This document shows positions 44,166 through 53,223 of a stretch of DNA of 64,000 nucleotides, piece by piece; the first letter of the stretch is position 1, and each line of letters begins with the position of its first letter. Below the pieces are notes generated by a model that did not search any database, was not told where the DNA came from, and saw only the letters and a list, made by a program, of their open reading frames with translations. Both the position numbers and the translations under genes were made by a program. This DNA is from a virus. The stretch is taken from the IMG/VR virus record IMGVR_UViG_3300020473_000010, positions 224,698-288,697 of that record; one strand, 5' to 3'.

Positions 44166-46087
44166 GAATCCCTCCAGAGATTATTTGATGCATATGTTAA
44201 AATTTCTTCTGCAGAATCTTCATTATATCCATATTCGTCGACTAGAGTCTGGACCATATCACTATATTTTTTTCTTTGGTCATCATCTCGAGATTTGCTT
44301 TTGGTGACGATTCTTGCCATATCTTTTACCGAATTGATTAAATAAGCTTCAATGGCTTCTTTTAAAGGTTCGTAACTTCTATAATCTACTGTTTCTCCAT
44401 GTCGCATTTTTGCAAACATATATGCAGTAACATCGGATCTAAATCCTTGGCGGGCGGATCCTGAAATTCCTATTACTTCTTCAATTGATTTCATAAATTT
44501 TTCATCGGCGTCGTATTCATCGCCAGTAATTGGATCTTTGATTTTGGATTTAGTTGTATATGCTTCAGCATTATCCAAATACGTATCAAATAAAGATTGA
44601 GCTTGCTCTTCATAGGCTGTAATAAACGCTTTTGCAATTTCGGTTTCTAAGATTCTAAGATATTCTTCTCTAACGGTTTTTTGAATAATTTCTAAACACT
44701 TTTCTCGGAAATCTTCATCTACGATTTGTTCTTTTACCATTTTTGTAAGAGATTTCATAACCCCTATAGGTGTAACACACGCTTTACTCTCATCAGTTAG
44801 TGCATGATCAATTGATTTCATGATAAATCTAGTAGATATTCCTTTCATACCTTCATTTCGTGATTCTTCTTTTAGGTCTTTAATATCAATCTTTTTGACT
44901 CTGCCTTTTTCAATAACTTCTTCTCCGTTGTAAATCTTCATTTTAGTTAAAAGATCACACTTGTTTGAGTGTTTTAATCTACTCATTACAGAAAACATTG
45001 AAGCAACTTTAATAGTATGGGGAGCAATATGCGCATTGAAATCAGATCTACTTAGGATTTTTTCGTAAATTTTAATTTCTTGATCAAGTTCTAAAATGTA
45101 AGGAACATTAATTTTTACAACTCGGTCTAATATAGCTTCGTTAGTATGCTCTGATTTAAATCTATTCCATTCTGATTCGTTACAGTGGGCAAGAATTACT
45201 CCGTCAAAAAAGACCATATCATGTTTTCCAGGGGCAGGTACCCTTTTTTCTTGAGTTGCTGTAATGATTGTATGCAAAAATTCAATTTCGTTTTTGAAGA
45301 CTTCGATTAATTCAACCAATCCTCGATTACCGACGTTGAAAGCACCGGTTAGATTTAATACCCGCGGGTCGTCTTCGGAATATTTATCAAGTTTCGAAAT
45401 ATCTTCTGAACCAATTAAAACTGAAACATCTTGACTATTTGCATCCATGGGTGGGACAGAAGCAATACCTCTACGTCCTCTCTGTGAAAACGAAGCCTGT
45501 ACCACAGGGAAGTTTTCATATTCACCGCTATGCTCATTTAAGAGTTTCCAGCGCGCAATGGGGCTTAAATCACCTTCAATTTTTACACCAAGTAGTTTTT
45601 CGAAATCTTCTCTTAGTGACCTTGGAAGGAGCTGTAAAGGCTCACCACGCTGAGGGTCTCCATCTAAGTGAAAATATTTTTCACCATCTAATGCTTTTTT
45701 AATGTGTTCTGTTAAAGCTGATTTCCCTGCTCCAACTGGGCCCATTAACAGTAGAACTTGTCTAGACTCTTCACCACGTAAAGCTGCTCCTTTAAGAAAC
45801 CTCATTAATTTCTCAATGACATGTTCCATTCCAAAAAATTCTTTGGAAAAATAATCATAAACTCTAATGTTTTCACCATTAAAGATTTTTCTTTTTCTGG
45901 GGTTTTCATCTGACATTATAGAAATACCTTTGGATTCAATGGCATCATATAATCGTTTATGAGCTAGCTTTGCAATCGATGGATTAGATTGAACTAGCTC
46001 TAAATAATCAAGAAAAGTTCCCTCAAATTTCTTTTCCTTTCTCTTGTTTCGTTGTTTTTTAATCAGGTCCAAAAATTTGTTTGACAT
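44162..46087 (-). CDS. prkA: PrkA/YeaG-type serine protein kinase
   Basis: 641 residues from the ATG at 46087 with ribosome-binding site TAGGAG; nearly identical in length to E. coli YeaG (644). FFGMEHVIEKLMRFLKGAAL, then LLLMGPVGAGKSALTEHIKK (Walker A), HLDGDPQRGEPLQLLP and the FDGVILAHCNESEWNRF segment are typical of PrkA. Its AAA+ domain drives proteolytic or kinase activity in stressed or starved bacteria. Directly follows SpoVR and DUF444 homologues, its usual chromosomal partners. Confidence 0.95.
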   Translation of the reverse strand: MSNKFLDLIKKQRNKRKEKKFEGTFLDYLELVQSNPSIAKLAHKRLYDAIESKGISIMSDENPRKRKIFNGENIRVYDYFSKEFFGMEHVIEKLMRFLKGAALRGEESRQVLLLMGPVGAGKSALTEHIKKALDGEKYFHLDGDPQRGEPLQLLPRSLREDFEKLLGVKIEGDLSPIARWKLLNEHSGEYENFPVVQASFSQRGRRGIASVPPMDANSQDVSVLIGSEDISKLDKYSEDDPRVLNLTGAFNVGNRGLVELIEVFKNEIEFLHTIITATQEKRVPAPGKHDMVFFDGVILAHCNESEWNRFKSEHTNEAILDRVVKINVPYILELDQEIKIYEKILSRSDFNAHIAPHTIKVASMFSVMSRLKHSNKCDLLTKMKIYNGEEVIEKGRVKKIDIKDLKEESRNEGMKGISTRFIMKSIDHALTDESKACVTPIGVMKSLTKMVKEQIVDEDFREKCLEIIQKTVREEYLRILETEIAKAFITAYEEQAQSLFDTYLDNAEAYTTKSKIKDPITGDEYDADEKFMKSIEEVIGISGSARQGFRSDVTAYMFAKMRHGETVDYRSYEPLKEAIEAYLINSVKDMARIVTKSKSRDDDQRKKYSDMVQTLVDEYGYNEDSAEEILTYASNNLWRDS

Positions 46088-46100
46088 AATTCGATTGCTC

Positions 46101-47393
46101 CTAAATTTCATATGGTGCATTATCCACCATCGTTATTAACTTTACTTCGCTTCCCCACAAATGTTTACAATGTTGTACAACTTGGTTGGCGTGTTCTATT
46201 TGAATATCTCTTCCGTCATGTTCATGATGCAAAATTAAGATATGGCCTAAATCAATACTTTCTACGTAAATTGACGGAATAGAATTTCCGCCGATTTGTT
46301 TTAGAAGTCTAGTTTTCACTGATTCCCATCCCTCTTCATCGCTGACATCATCTATTATGTAATTATCGTCCGCAGGGGAAAACGAAAATAAATTTAATTC
46401 TTCACAGTCTTCTCGAGTAAGATATTGTCTAATAAAAGATTCATCATTGTGGACTTCACGGGCTAAAAAGCATTCTTCTAAACCATATCTCTCTTCGATT
46501 TTATTAAATAGATGAAAACCTAAATGATAAGGATTTATTCTCCCAATATGTGGGCGAACTACTTGGTTGTGAGATTTCAAAAAAGGTATATGAAATTCTT
46601 GTGGAAGATTTAATTCATGAAGAATTTTATAATGCCACATACATGCCCAGCCTTCATTCATTGTTTTTGTTCTTATTTGGGGCATAAAATAATATGCAGA
46701 ATCTCTTACAATTGAAATAATATCTTTTTGCCAATCTTCTTGGTTTTCCCCATGGGCTTCAATGAAGCCAAGAAGATCATGTTCGGGATAAGGTGGGATC
46801 AATGTTGGGTCGAAATCTTTTTGATCTAATCTTGCATCTGAATATTTTTTATATTCCTCAGCTAAATCTTGGTAATCAACAGGATGACGAGGGACTTGGT
46901 AAGAAACAGCATGACAAGCATCAATATAATTTTCAACTTTTTCAATACCAATTGCTGGATTTTCAATATATTTCTGGATACGTTTTTTAGCATTACGCAT
47001 TCTAGGAACAACCGTGTCAGCTCTAGTATACATAAAATGGCGGTTTTTCTTAAAAAAATCAGAATGGCCTACACAGTGGGCCATAATAAGAATTTGTAAA
47101 TATAGAGGGTTTTCGCGCATCAAATATGATATACAAGGATCTGAATTAATAATTAATTCATAAGGCAAACCTGTGGCGCCGGCATTGTATTGGCTTCGTT
47201 GAATTTCAAACGATTTGCCATAGGACCAATGTCCATAATGGGTTGGCATGCCGTGATATGACATATTCCCAATCATTTCGTAATAATCGCATGTTTCATA
47301 CGTTATTGGATACCAATCAAGGTTATGCTTCTGTGCAATCTCACAGATTTTTTCATCCCACTCTTGCAGATCTAATAAATCCCAATTACTCAT
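46101..47393 (-). CDS. spoVR: SpoVR/YcgB family protein
   Basis: 430 residues from the ATG at 47393, which overlaps the preceding small gene (ATGA). The family signature is intact: PTHYGHWSYGKSFEIQRSQY, LPYELIINSDPCISYLMREN, MAHCVGHSDFFKKNRHF and RTKTMNEGWACMWHYKILHE. SpoVR proteins accompany PrkA and DUF444 in stationary-phase and nitrogen-stress operons; their biochemical role is unsettled. YcgB is longer (about 510). Confidence 0.94.
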   Translation of the reverse strand: MSNWDLLDLQEWDEKICEIAQKHNLDWYPITYETCDYYEMIGNMSYHGMPTHYGHWSYGKSFEIQRSQYNAGATGLPYELIINSDPCISYLMRENPLYLQILIMAHCVGHSDFFKKNRHFMYTRADTVVPRMRNAKKRIQKYIENPAIGIEKVENYIDACHAVSYQVPRHPVDYQDLAEEYKKYSDARLDQKDFDPTLIPPYPEHDLLGFIEAHGENQEDWQKDIISIVRDSAYYFMPQIRTKTMNEGWACMWHYKILHELNLPQEFHIPFLKSHNQVVRPHIGRINPYHLGFHLFNKIEERYGLEECFLAREVHNDESFIRQYLTREDCEELNLFSFSPADDNYIIDDVSDEEGWESVKTRLLKQIGGNSIPSIYVESIDLGHILILHHEHDGRDIQIEHANQVVQHCKHLWGSEVKLITMVDNAPYEI

Positions 47394-47647
47394 AATTTTG
47401 ATACCTCGTATAGGTTTAATATTGGATGATCGGATATTTCTCCAGATGACCATAAAACAGAAACTACATCTGTAAAATCTTCATGATAATCTTGAATCCA
47501 TTTTCCATTTCTTTGTTTGATAGTTTCAACTAACCAAAACGCATTGTATGGTGTAGATGATATTATTATTCCAAAGTCGGTTTTAGTATCTTGGATTTTT
47601 TTATTCCTATAACTCCATCCAGTTCCTACTACGGTTCCTTTTTTCAT
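47390..47647 (-). CDS. Small SH3-like protein between SpoVR and DUF444
   Basis: 85 residues. KKGTVVGTGWSYRNKKIQ, FGIIISSTPYNAFWLVETI and GKWIQDYHEDFTDVVSVLWS form short beta strands in the order seen in other small SH3-barrel-like proteins of this window (52445, 53505, 57215, 59077). Coupled to both neighbours by 4-base overlaps, so it belongs to the kinase operon. No function known; an operon-specific regulator is a guess. Confidence 0.65.
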   Translation of the reverse strand: MKKGTVVGTGWSYRNKKIQDTKTDFGIIISSTPYNAFWLVETIKQRNGKWIQDYHEDFTDVVSVLWSSGEISDHPILNLYEVSKL

Positions 47648-48816
47648 CTTTCACCGCCAAAAAATTTCTTAAAAGCTGGCCAAACATCATTTTTTTCTCT
47701 TATAAAAACTACTTTAAATTTTTCATCTTCTAAAGGTTCATATAATTTTCCTAAAGCTGTTTCATTCATCCACCTAAGACTTTCTTCTTTTGGCTCTATC
47801 TCGCAATATCCGTATAATTGACAGCGTTGTTTAAGTTTTTCAGTATATTGCTTTGTTTTATCATTATCGCTGGGCCAATTATCTCCATCTGAACAATGAA
47901 ATCCGTAGATATTCCAGGAAGCAGAATCGTATCTTTTGTCGATTGCATCACAGACATATTCCAAAGCAGGGGAAACTAAAGTTCCACCACCTGATCCACG
48001 GTGGAAAAATTTATCTTCATCTACTTCGTATGCTTGGGTATCATGGGCTATGAAAACGATTTCTGTTTTCTCATATCTGCTTCTAATAAAATGATACAAC
48101 AAGAAGAAAAAAGACCGAGCTAAATATTTTTTAGTAGTACTCATCGATCCTGAGACATCCATTATGAAAAATATTACTGCATTCGATGCATGTTTTTCGT
48201 CTTTTTTAATATGTTTATATCTCAAATCGGATTCACGGAAAGAAAAATTTTCATCTGATTCTGGATCATAAGTTCCTGAGCGGATTGCTGCTTTTTTTCG
48301 TCGTATACGTCGTTTTGCTGTCTCTTTTTTACTTAATCTAGGGCGGATCCCTTCGTTTCTGTAACCTTTCCTTTTCCACTTCTCAGAAAAGATATATTTT
48401 GCTTGTTTCTTTTCTAGATCGGGAAGATTTAAATCGCGAAATAAATAATCTGCTAATTCTTCTAAAGTAACTTCAACATCATAGTATTCTTGGCCCGGTT
48501 CGTTTCCAGGTTTTCCGGTACCAGGCTTTTGGCTAGTTTGGGGGTTTTGACCAATTTTTTGACCCCGTTTAACATCATGCTCTCCGGCGGCTCCAACTCC
48601 TCCTGAAGAATTTTTTCCATATACAAATTTGTATTCTTTTATTCCTCGCACAGGAATACGGATTTTCTTCTTTCCATCTTGGCCAATAATCGATTCTTCT
48701 GCTACAATATCATGAATTCCTTCGCGGATTGCTTTTTCGATTTTTTGCTTATGGCGACGTCGGTCTGATGCTGAACGATCTGCTGTTGTTTTGTGATGTG
48801 AAAAAACGCTTCCCAT
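47644..48816 (-). CDS. yeaH: DUF444/YeaH family VWA protein
   Basis: 390 residues (YeaH: 427). The N-terminus is strongly basic (DRSASDRRRHKQKIEKAIRE), with IIGQDGKKKIRIPVRGIKEY next, both typical of DUF444. The C-terminal VWA-like domain has VIFFIMDVSGSMSTTKKYLA, a D-x-S-x-S metal (MIDAS) motif, and HRGSGGGTLVSPALEY with its Thr. First gene of the kinase operon, with ATATTTAT 24 bases before the start. In bacteria it acts with PrkA. Confidence 0.94.
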   Translation of the reverse strand: MGSVFSHHKTTADRSASDRRRHKQKIEKAIREGIHDIVAEESIIGQDGKKKIRIPVRGIKEYKFVYGKNSSGGVGAAGEHDVKRGQKIGQNPQTSQKPGTGKPGNEPGQEYYDVEVTLEELADYLFRDLNLPDLEKKQAKYIFSEKWKRKGYRNEGIRPRLSKKETAKRRIRRKKAAIRSGTYDPESDENFSFRESDLRYKHIKKDEKHASNAVIFFIMDVSGSMSTTKKYLARSFFFLLYHFIRSRYEKTEIVFIAHDTQAYEVDEDKFFHRGSGGGTLVSPALEYVCDAIDKRYDSASWNIYGFHCSDGDNWPSDNDKTKQYTEKLKQRCQLYGYCEIEPKEESLRWMNETALGKLYEPLEDEKFKVVFIREKNDVWPAFKKFFGGER

Positions 48817-48840
48817 AAATAAGCTCCAAATTTCCTATTA

Positions 48841-48848
48841 ATAAATAT
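48841..48848 (-). promoter_or_regulatory. ATATTTAT leader element of the kinase operon
   Basis: Minus-strand TCATATTTAT lies 24 bases before the DUF444 ATG, followed by TAATAGGAAATTTGGAGC that carries the ribosome-binding site. The element appears to head the DUF444-SpoVR-PrkA-GroEL-like transcript. Confidence 0.42.
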
Positions 48849-48872
48849 GAATTGCACTCTGAAATTTATAAA

Positions 48873-49283
48873 TCAAATTCCTAAATGTGTTCTTGCCCAA
48901 ATAATTGCGGGCTGTAACCAATAATAACAATCTCCTTCTATTTCACCTGGTGTTAACCATTCATAATCTTCGTGTTCATTAATTCCGGTCATAGGATTCC
49001 GTTGGAGAAATGGGTCTTGATGAGTTTCTACTAGAAAAATTGTTAAGCGCGATAGATTGAGTGGGCCTGACCGTCGGTCGGTAGTATCTATATCAATTCC
49101 AGCCTCTTCCCAACATTCTCTCACTGCACAAGCCCAATCTGATTCTCCTGGTTCTTTAATTCCTTTTGGGATATCCCAAGTTCCTTTTGATCTTTTTCTT
49201 ATAAATTCAGGCCCTTTTAGACCCAAAAAAAGAATTTTATCTTCAAATTTTCTATATACAATAAACCCAGCACCGTCCTTCAT
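48873..49283 (-). CDS. Nudix hydrolase
   Basis: 136 residues. The Nudix box is perfect (G-x5-E-x7-REUxEExGU): GIKEPGESDWACAVRECW followed by EEAGID. The surrounding fold (GAGFIVYRKFEDKILFLGL, WDIPKGI, EHEDYEWLTPGEI) resembles diadenosine-tetraphosphate (MutT/NUDT2) type enzymes, which remove nucleotide signals or cap-like groups. Start follows a GGAGA ribosome-binding site. Substrate not determined. Confidence 0.92.
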   Translation of the reverse strand: MKDGAGFIVYRKFEDKILFLGLKGPEFIRKRSKGTWDIPKGIKEPGESDWACAVRECWEEAGIDIDTTDRRSGPLNLSRLTIFLVETHQDPFLQRNPMTGINEHEDYEWLTPGEIEGDCYYWLQPAIIWARTHLGI

Positions 49284-49293
49284 TCTTTATCTC

Positions 49294-49662
49294 CTAACGT
49301 TTATAATCATCACATAGTCTAATTACATCATTCGGATAATAAGTAGAAACTTCAACTAGCCTTACCAGATTATTATCTTGTGAACAAAATCGATGAATAG
49401 TGCCGGCAGGAATATCATATGAAAAACCAGGTCCAGCTATATAAACTGATGATGGGTTTCCATCTGGATCTTCTCCTATCTCAAGTCTTAGACAACCTTC
49501 TAGAACACAGATTGATTCATCTTTTTTTTCATGATATTGCCTTGATAATCTTTGCCCCGGGTTAATTTGAATAAATTTCCCCGTACATTTTCCAGGAATA
49601 TCTCCCCAAATTTCTTCTTGACCCCATGGTTTTTCGATTATTCTTGGTTTTGATGACACCAT
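49294..49662 (-). CDS. Mannose-6-phosphate isomerase, type II cupin
   Basis: 122 residues, a stand-alone cupin domain of the MannoseP_isomer family that is usually fused to GDP-mannose pyrophosphorylase. EKPWGQEEIWGDI, FIQINPGQRLSRQYHEKKDE with zinc ligands, GPGFSYDIPAGTIHRF and LVEVSTYYPNDVIRLCDDY follow the family pattern in order. It would interconvert fructose-6-phosphate and mannose-6-phosphate and so feed the phosphomannomutase at 54003. The Glu-Asp 'EDDI' of canonical members is altered to NDVI. Confidence 0.86.
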   Translation of the reverse strand: MVSSKPRIIEKPWGQEEIWGDIPGKCTGKFIQINPGQRLSRQYHEKKDESICVLEGCLRLEIGEDPDGNPSSVYIAGPGFSYDIPAGTIHRFCSQDNNLVRLVEVSTYYPNDVIRLCDDYKR

Positions 49663-49663
49663 A

Positions 49664-50236
49664 TTATTCTCCTTTTTTTATTTTCCAATCCCACCTAATA
49701 TTTCCATCTCCAATTAATATTCCAGCACAAGGAATTTTGTATTTTGCACTAACTTCTTCACACTGGGAAATATATGCAGGGCAATCCTCATAAATTATTA
49801 TACTTTTAGGAAGAAGAGTATTTATAAGACTTTCAAAACAAGGTCTTTTATTTGGGTCGCCTGAACACATCAATATCATATTTGATATGTCTAATTTGTG
49901 AGCAGATAACCATTGTCGGGGGCCAAGAAGTTCATCTCTGCCAGTAACCAGGGCAACAATACAAGAATCATCCATTAAATAATCTCTTAAGCTTGATACG
50001 GTATCTAATATTGGTGACCCTTTTTCGGGATATCCTGTAAAATCTGAAAAATCTAAATCCCAAATATTGGGGTTTTTGTCGTATTCTCCCGTTTCGCGCC
50101 AGGCGGAGTATTTGCCAGGAGTAAGGAAATCTTCAACTGATGTTTTTTTATTTATTCTTTTAACAAGACCCTGGGTAGTACAGAGTGTTTCGTCGAAATC
50201 AAAAATAATTAACTGTTTATTTTTTGGTAAATTCAT
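49664..50236 (-). CDS. HAD-superfamily phosphatase-like protein
   Basis: 190 residues. HAD motif I is LIIFDFDETLCT (D-x-D), motif II is VALVTGRDELLG with Thr, and motif IV the acidic IIIYEDCPAYISQ. The cap is short. The gene lies between an isomerase cupin and a sugar-type nucleotidyltransferase and overlaps the latter by 4 bases, so a sugar-phosphate phosphatase role is plausible (inference). It could equally be a polynucleotide-type phosphatase. Confidence 0.8.
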   Translation of the reverse strand: MNLPKNKQLIIFDFDETLCTTQGLVKRINKKTSVEDFLTPGKYSAWRETGEYDKNPNIWDLDFSDFTGYPEKGSPILDTVSSLRDYLMDDSCIVALVTGRDELLGPRQWLSAHKLDISNMILMCSGDPNKRPCFESLINTLLPKSIIIYEDCPAYISQCEEVSAKYKIPCAGILIGDGNIRWDWKIKKGE

Positions 50237-50769
50237 TTGATATTATTCCTTTGGAATTGTTTATTAGCCCTTTGGATTAATTCACTGCTGCTTTGAATTT
50301 TTCCTCCAGATCCAACCCCGGTTATTATTTGACATCCAATTTCTTGGCAAATATTCCACTCTGGAATTGTTGATGCATCAAATCGATCACCGCCTTTGGT
50401 GAAATAATTAGGTTTTAAAGCCCTAATAGCTTCGATTACAGTTTGATCAGGGGGTACCGCTTCCCATGGTACAACATAATCAACACCTTCGAGAGCATTA
50501 ATAATTTCCATCCTTTCGGCTAAGGGCATGAATGCATATCCTTTTTTTCTTTCCAAAAATGAATCAGCATTAACTACAATGACAACGTTTGGCTTTAACG
50601 CTATAGGGTACTTGTATCTATTATTTGCTAGATGAGCTGTCCCTAAAATACATCTTACATGTCCGATGTGTAGAGGATCGAAACCTCCGGATGTCATATA
50701 GATTTCTTTTGTATCACCAATAGCATCTAGATGAATACGTAAATCTTGTATAGATTGAAAAATTGCCAT
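50233..50769 (-). CDS. Nucleotidyltransferase, HldE/RfaE-like
   Basis: 178 residues. TSGGFDPLHIGHVRCILGTA contains the H-x-G-H motif of the cytidylyltransferase superfamily; VVIVVNADSFLERKKGY, MPLAERMEIINALEGVDYVV and ALKPNYFTKGGDRFD match the C-terminal adenylyltransferase domain of HldE (heptose-1-phosphate) in order. The IITGVGSGGKIQSSSELIQR end also fits. May activate a sugar- or polyol-phosphate for the glycan island. Confidence 0.83.
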   Translation of the reverse strand: MAIFQSIQDLRIHLDAIGDTKEIYMTSGGFDPLHIGHVRCILGTAHLANNRYKYPIALKPNVVIVVNADSFLERKKGYAFMPLAERMEIINALEGVDYVVPWEAVPPDQTVIEAIRALKPNYFTKGGDRFDASTIPEWNICQEIGCQIITGVGSGGKIQSSSELIQRANKQFQRNNIK

Positions 50770-50781
50770 GTATTACCTCCT

Positions 50782-52389
50782 TTATTTTAAGCAATTATTA
50801 AAGTCAGGAGGAAATATATTTTTATTTTTGCTCCAGAAATAATTCCATCCGGCATCGAGGATATAAGTTACTGCGTGATCATTTGAACTTCTTACAGATC
50901 TTCCTACAGATTGTACAATAGTTTTAGCTGTCTGTAAAGGATACCACCATTTCCATTTATTCATTCTTTTTGAGACGAGTTTGTCGCCCAAATAAGGATA
51001 CGGGATTTTACATATTATTTGAAACCTGCTGGCATCTCCTTTTAAATCGACTCCTTCAGACATTGAAGGACTTAAAAGAATAGTCGGGCGGGAATCATTG
51101 CAGTGTTTAAAAAGTATTTTATCCCTGTTTGTAGAATCATGAATTAGTAACCTTCTAGAATTAATATTTTCTTTCAAATATCTTGCGATTTTATAAGAGT
51201 GGCAGTGAATAATTCCCTTTTCGTTGCTATGTTCTTCCATGATTGCTTGTACAGCAGCTGCCATTTTTGGAAGCCCTTGATCAATATCTTTTTTACCCAT
51301 TTTTGCTATTGGGGAAACAATAATTGGACGATTAGAAACTGGGAATGGGCTTGGAATAGAGATAAATTCAGCATCTTCAGGAGTTATTCCTAAAATTCTG
51401 CAAAATGCTTCTCTATTCATGACTGTTGCCGACATTAAAAGACAGTGTTCAGACTTATCAAATAGGTACTGACTACAATAAGGAGCAATATCAATTGGCT
51501 TGAATTCAAAACGCCTCCCTTTTCTTTTATCTGTAGTTGCAATATTCATTACCCAATTATCTTTATCATATAATTCTAAAAATCGCGATAGTTTAGAGTG
51601 GTGCGACTCAATCATAGACCATTTTCTTTCAAGGGATATAAAATCGGATAATCTGTTTTTTATCCCTTGTTGTTCTAGCATGTTAGCCATTTTTGTTCGC
51701 ATGGCTGATAGTTTTGGCATATATGTTTTTTTAATCCAATTGGCAACTTGAAATTGTGTTTTTAGTTGTGGCATCTGTATTTTTAATATTGCTTTCGAAA
51801 AATGTTCCGTCACAACAACTTCAACAAATTTACTCATTTCCAATTCTACATTATGGCATTCATCGATAACCGTAATCTGTCTTGGAGGAAGGTGCCCAGA
51901 ATGATTAATTTCTGTCATGAAATATGGAAAATTAGTTACTCCGTGATAACCGTTGATAAAACGGTTTTTTTCTTTAACATAATGACAACCTCCGCCACAA
52001 CAGGCCTTGAACTTTTCATCTTGGCTGGCTTTTAATTCACGTCGAGCTTCTTGGCAGGTTTTCGTTTTATAATATTGGCACCTATAATTTGAGGATGATT
52101 TCAAAGAGAGCATGCCAGAAGGTGAGAAATCATTCATATACTGAGCTTGAAGGATTTTCTGTGTGGTAAGATAGTATGCTGCTGAAGTGTATCCAGAAGA
52201 TACATTCTGATGATCTAAAAGATAACGTGCAATTGTGTATCCAATTGCTGATTTCCCTACTCCGGTCCCAGCTTCGATGATTACGAATTTTTTATTTTTA
52301 TTTATAAAAGCATCTAGAGCAAATTCTATTGCTTTTTCTTGTTCTTTTCTAGTTTTTTTATATGGAAAATAGGAAGTATATTTAAACAT
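50782..52389 (-). CDS. XPD/DinG-family helicase
   Basis: 535 residues. SF2 motifs: FVIIEAGTGVGKSAIGYTIA (Walker A), ITVIDECHNVE (DECH), CLLMSATVMNREAFCRILGI (motif III), ILLSPSMSEGVDLKGDASRF (motif V) and TIVQSVGRSVRSSNDHAVTY (motif VI). Between I and II a Cys-rich insert (CQYYKTKTCQE, CCGGGC) fits the Fe-S cluster of XPD/DinG 5'-3' helicases. Likely acts in phage DNA replication or repair, or unwinds R-loops. Confidence 0.92.
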   Translation of the reverse strand: MFKYTSYFPYKKTRKEQEKAIEFALDAFINKNKKFVIIEAGTGVGKSAIGYTIARYLLDHQNVSSGYTSAAYYLTTQKILQAQYMNDFSPSGMLSLKSSSNYRCQYYKTKTCQEARRELKASQDEKFKACCGGGCHYVKEKNRFINGYHGVTNFPYFMTEINHSGHLPPRQITVIDECHNVELEMSKFVEVVVTEHFSKAILKIQMPQLKTQFQVANWIKKTYMPKLSAMRTKMANMLEQQGIKNRLSDFISLERKWSMIESHHSKLSRFLELYDKDNWVMNIATTDKRKGRRFEFKPIDIAPYCSQYLFDKSEHCLLMSATVMNREAFCRILGITPEDAEFISIPSPFPVSNRPIIVSPIAKMGKKDIDQGLPKMAAAVQAIMEEHSNEKGIIHCHSYKIARYLKENINSRRLLIHDSTNRDKILFKHCNDSRPTILLSPSMSEGVDLKGDASRFQIICKIPYPYLGDKLVSKRMNKWKWWYPLQTAKTIVQSVGRSVRSSNDHAVTYILDAGWNYFWSKNKNIFPPDFNNCLK

Positions 52390-52444
52390 TGTGGTTGAGC
52401 TCCATGGTTATTTAAATAATACAATTTTTATAATTGGTTTACAA

Positions 52445-52660
52445 TCAAACCTTTGAAATTTTCCAACTTTGGAAAATTAATATTTGACCATTAATCCATA
52501 TTTTATATTTCCATTTAGAAAATGATTCTTGATAATTCCAATAATCATAACCCTCTATATCAATAACAATCCCTAATGAGTGGCGAGTACCATTAATTTT
52601 ACACCAAACTAAATCGCCAGGCCTGGCGGTTTCATCCCAGAACGAAGCACTATCTCGCAA
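52445..52660 (-). CDS. Small SH3-like protein
   Basis: 71 residues. RPGDLVWCKINGTRHSLGIV followed by IDIEGYDYWNYQESFSKW and IWINGQILIFQSW is a compact five-strand pattern (G-D-L-V, G-I-V-x-D, W-x-x-G) that recurs in several tiny proteins here. The start lies 52 bases inside the aldolase gene; the first 12 residues may be non-essential. Function unknown. Confidence 0.6.
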   Translation of the reverse strand: MRDSASFWDETARPGDLVWCKINGTRHSLGIVIDIEGYDYWNYQESFSKWKYKIWINGQILIFQSWKISKV

Positions 52661-53223
52661 ATGTGCTCTAGTCTTTCTATATGTTCGTACGCATCCCAGG
52701 GATTATCTCCTATTGCACAGACTCCATGATTGGCTTGCCCAACTATATCATAAATAAGTATGTTTGAATCTGGACTTCTCATTGCGTTGAAGGTTGCTCG
52801 AGCTAATTCAGGACTAGTCACTGGAAGGACTGGAACGCTTGGACCGACTCTTGTATATCGACTTACTTCTGGAAATTCGGCAGATAATTTTTGTAAATCC
52901 CAGCCGGCGTATATGGCTGCAATAATGTTTGTTGGGTGAAGATGAACTACTGAGCGGGTGGGTTTATGATATCTTTGGAGAAGGAGATGCATATCTAGCT
53001 CGCCAGAGGGGGTTGCTTCTGGTTTACCTATAATATTGCAACCAGCGGGAGTTATACGAACTTTCATAATGTGTTCTGGGTGGAGTATGGTTTTGCGCCA
53101 CCCTGATGGGGTTATATATAAAGTCTTAGAATTCCTTCTGCACAGGCTTATGTTCCCATCACGAGTTGTGATCCAGCCTTTTTCGTAAGCACGCCTCATG
53201 ACGTCACCCATTGCTGTTAGCAT
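52609..53223 (-). CDS. Class II aldolase/adducin family protein
   Basis: 204 residues, typical for L-fuculose-1-phosphate aldolase and methylthioribulose dehydratase relatives. TTRDGNISLCRRNSKTLYIT is the substrate-phosphate loop; GELDMHLLLQRYHKPTRSVV then HLHPTNIIAA carries the zinc His pair, and QANHGVCAIGDNPWDAYEHI supplies the third His. The acid near the loop (SGELDMH) is kept. Which aldehyde and ketose it handles is unknown; a deoxy-sugar link is suggestive. Confidence 0.88.
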   Translation of the reverse strand: MLTAMGDVMRRAYEKGWITTRDGNISLCRRNSKTLYITPSGWRKTILHPEHIMKVRITPAGCNIIGKPEATPSGELDMHLLLQRYHKPTRSVVHLHPTNIIAAIYAGWDLQKLSAEFPEVSRYTRVGPSVPVLPVTSPELARATFNAMRSPDSNILIYDIVGQANHGVCAIGDNPWDAYEHIERLEHICEIVLRSGMKPPGLAI

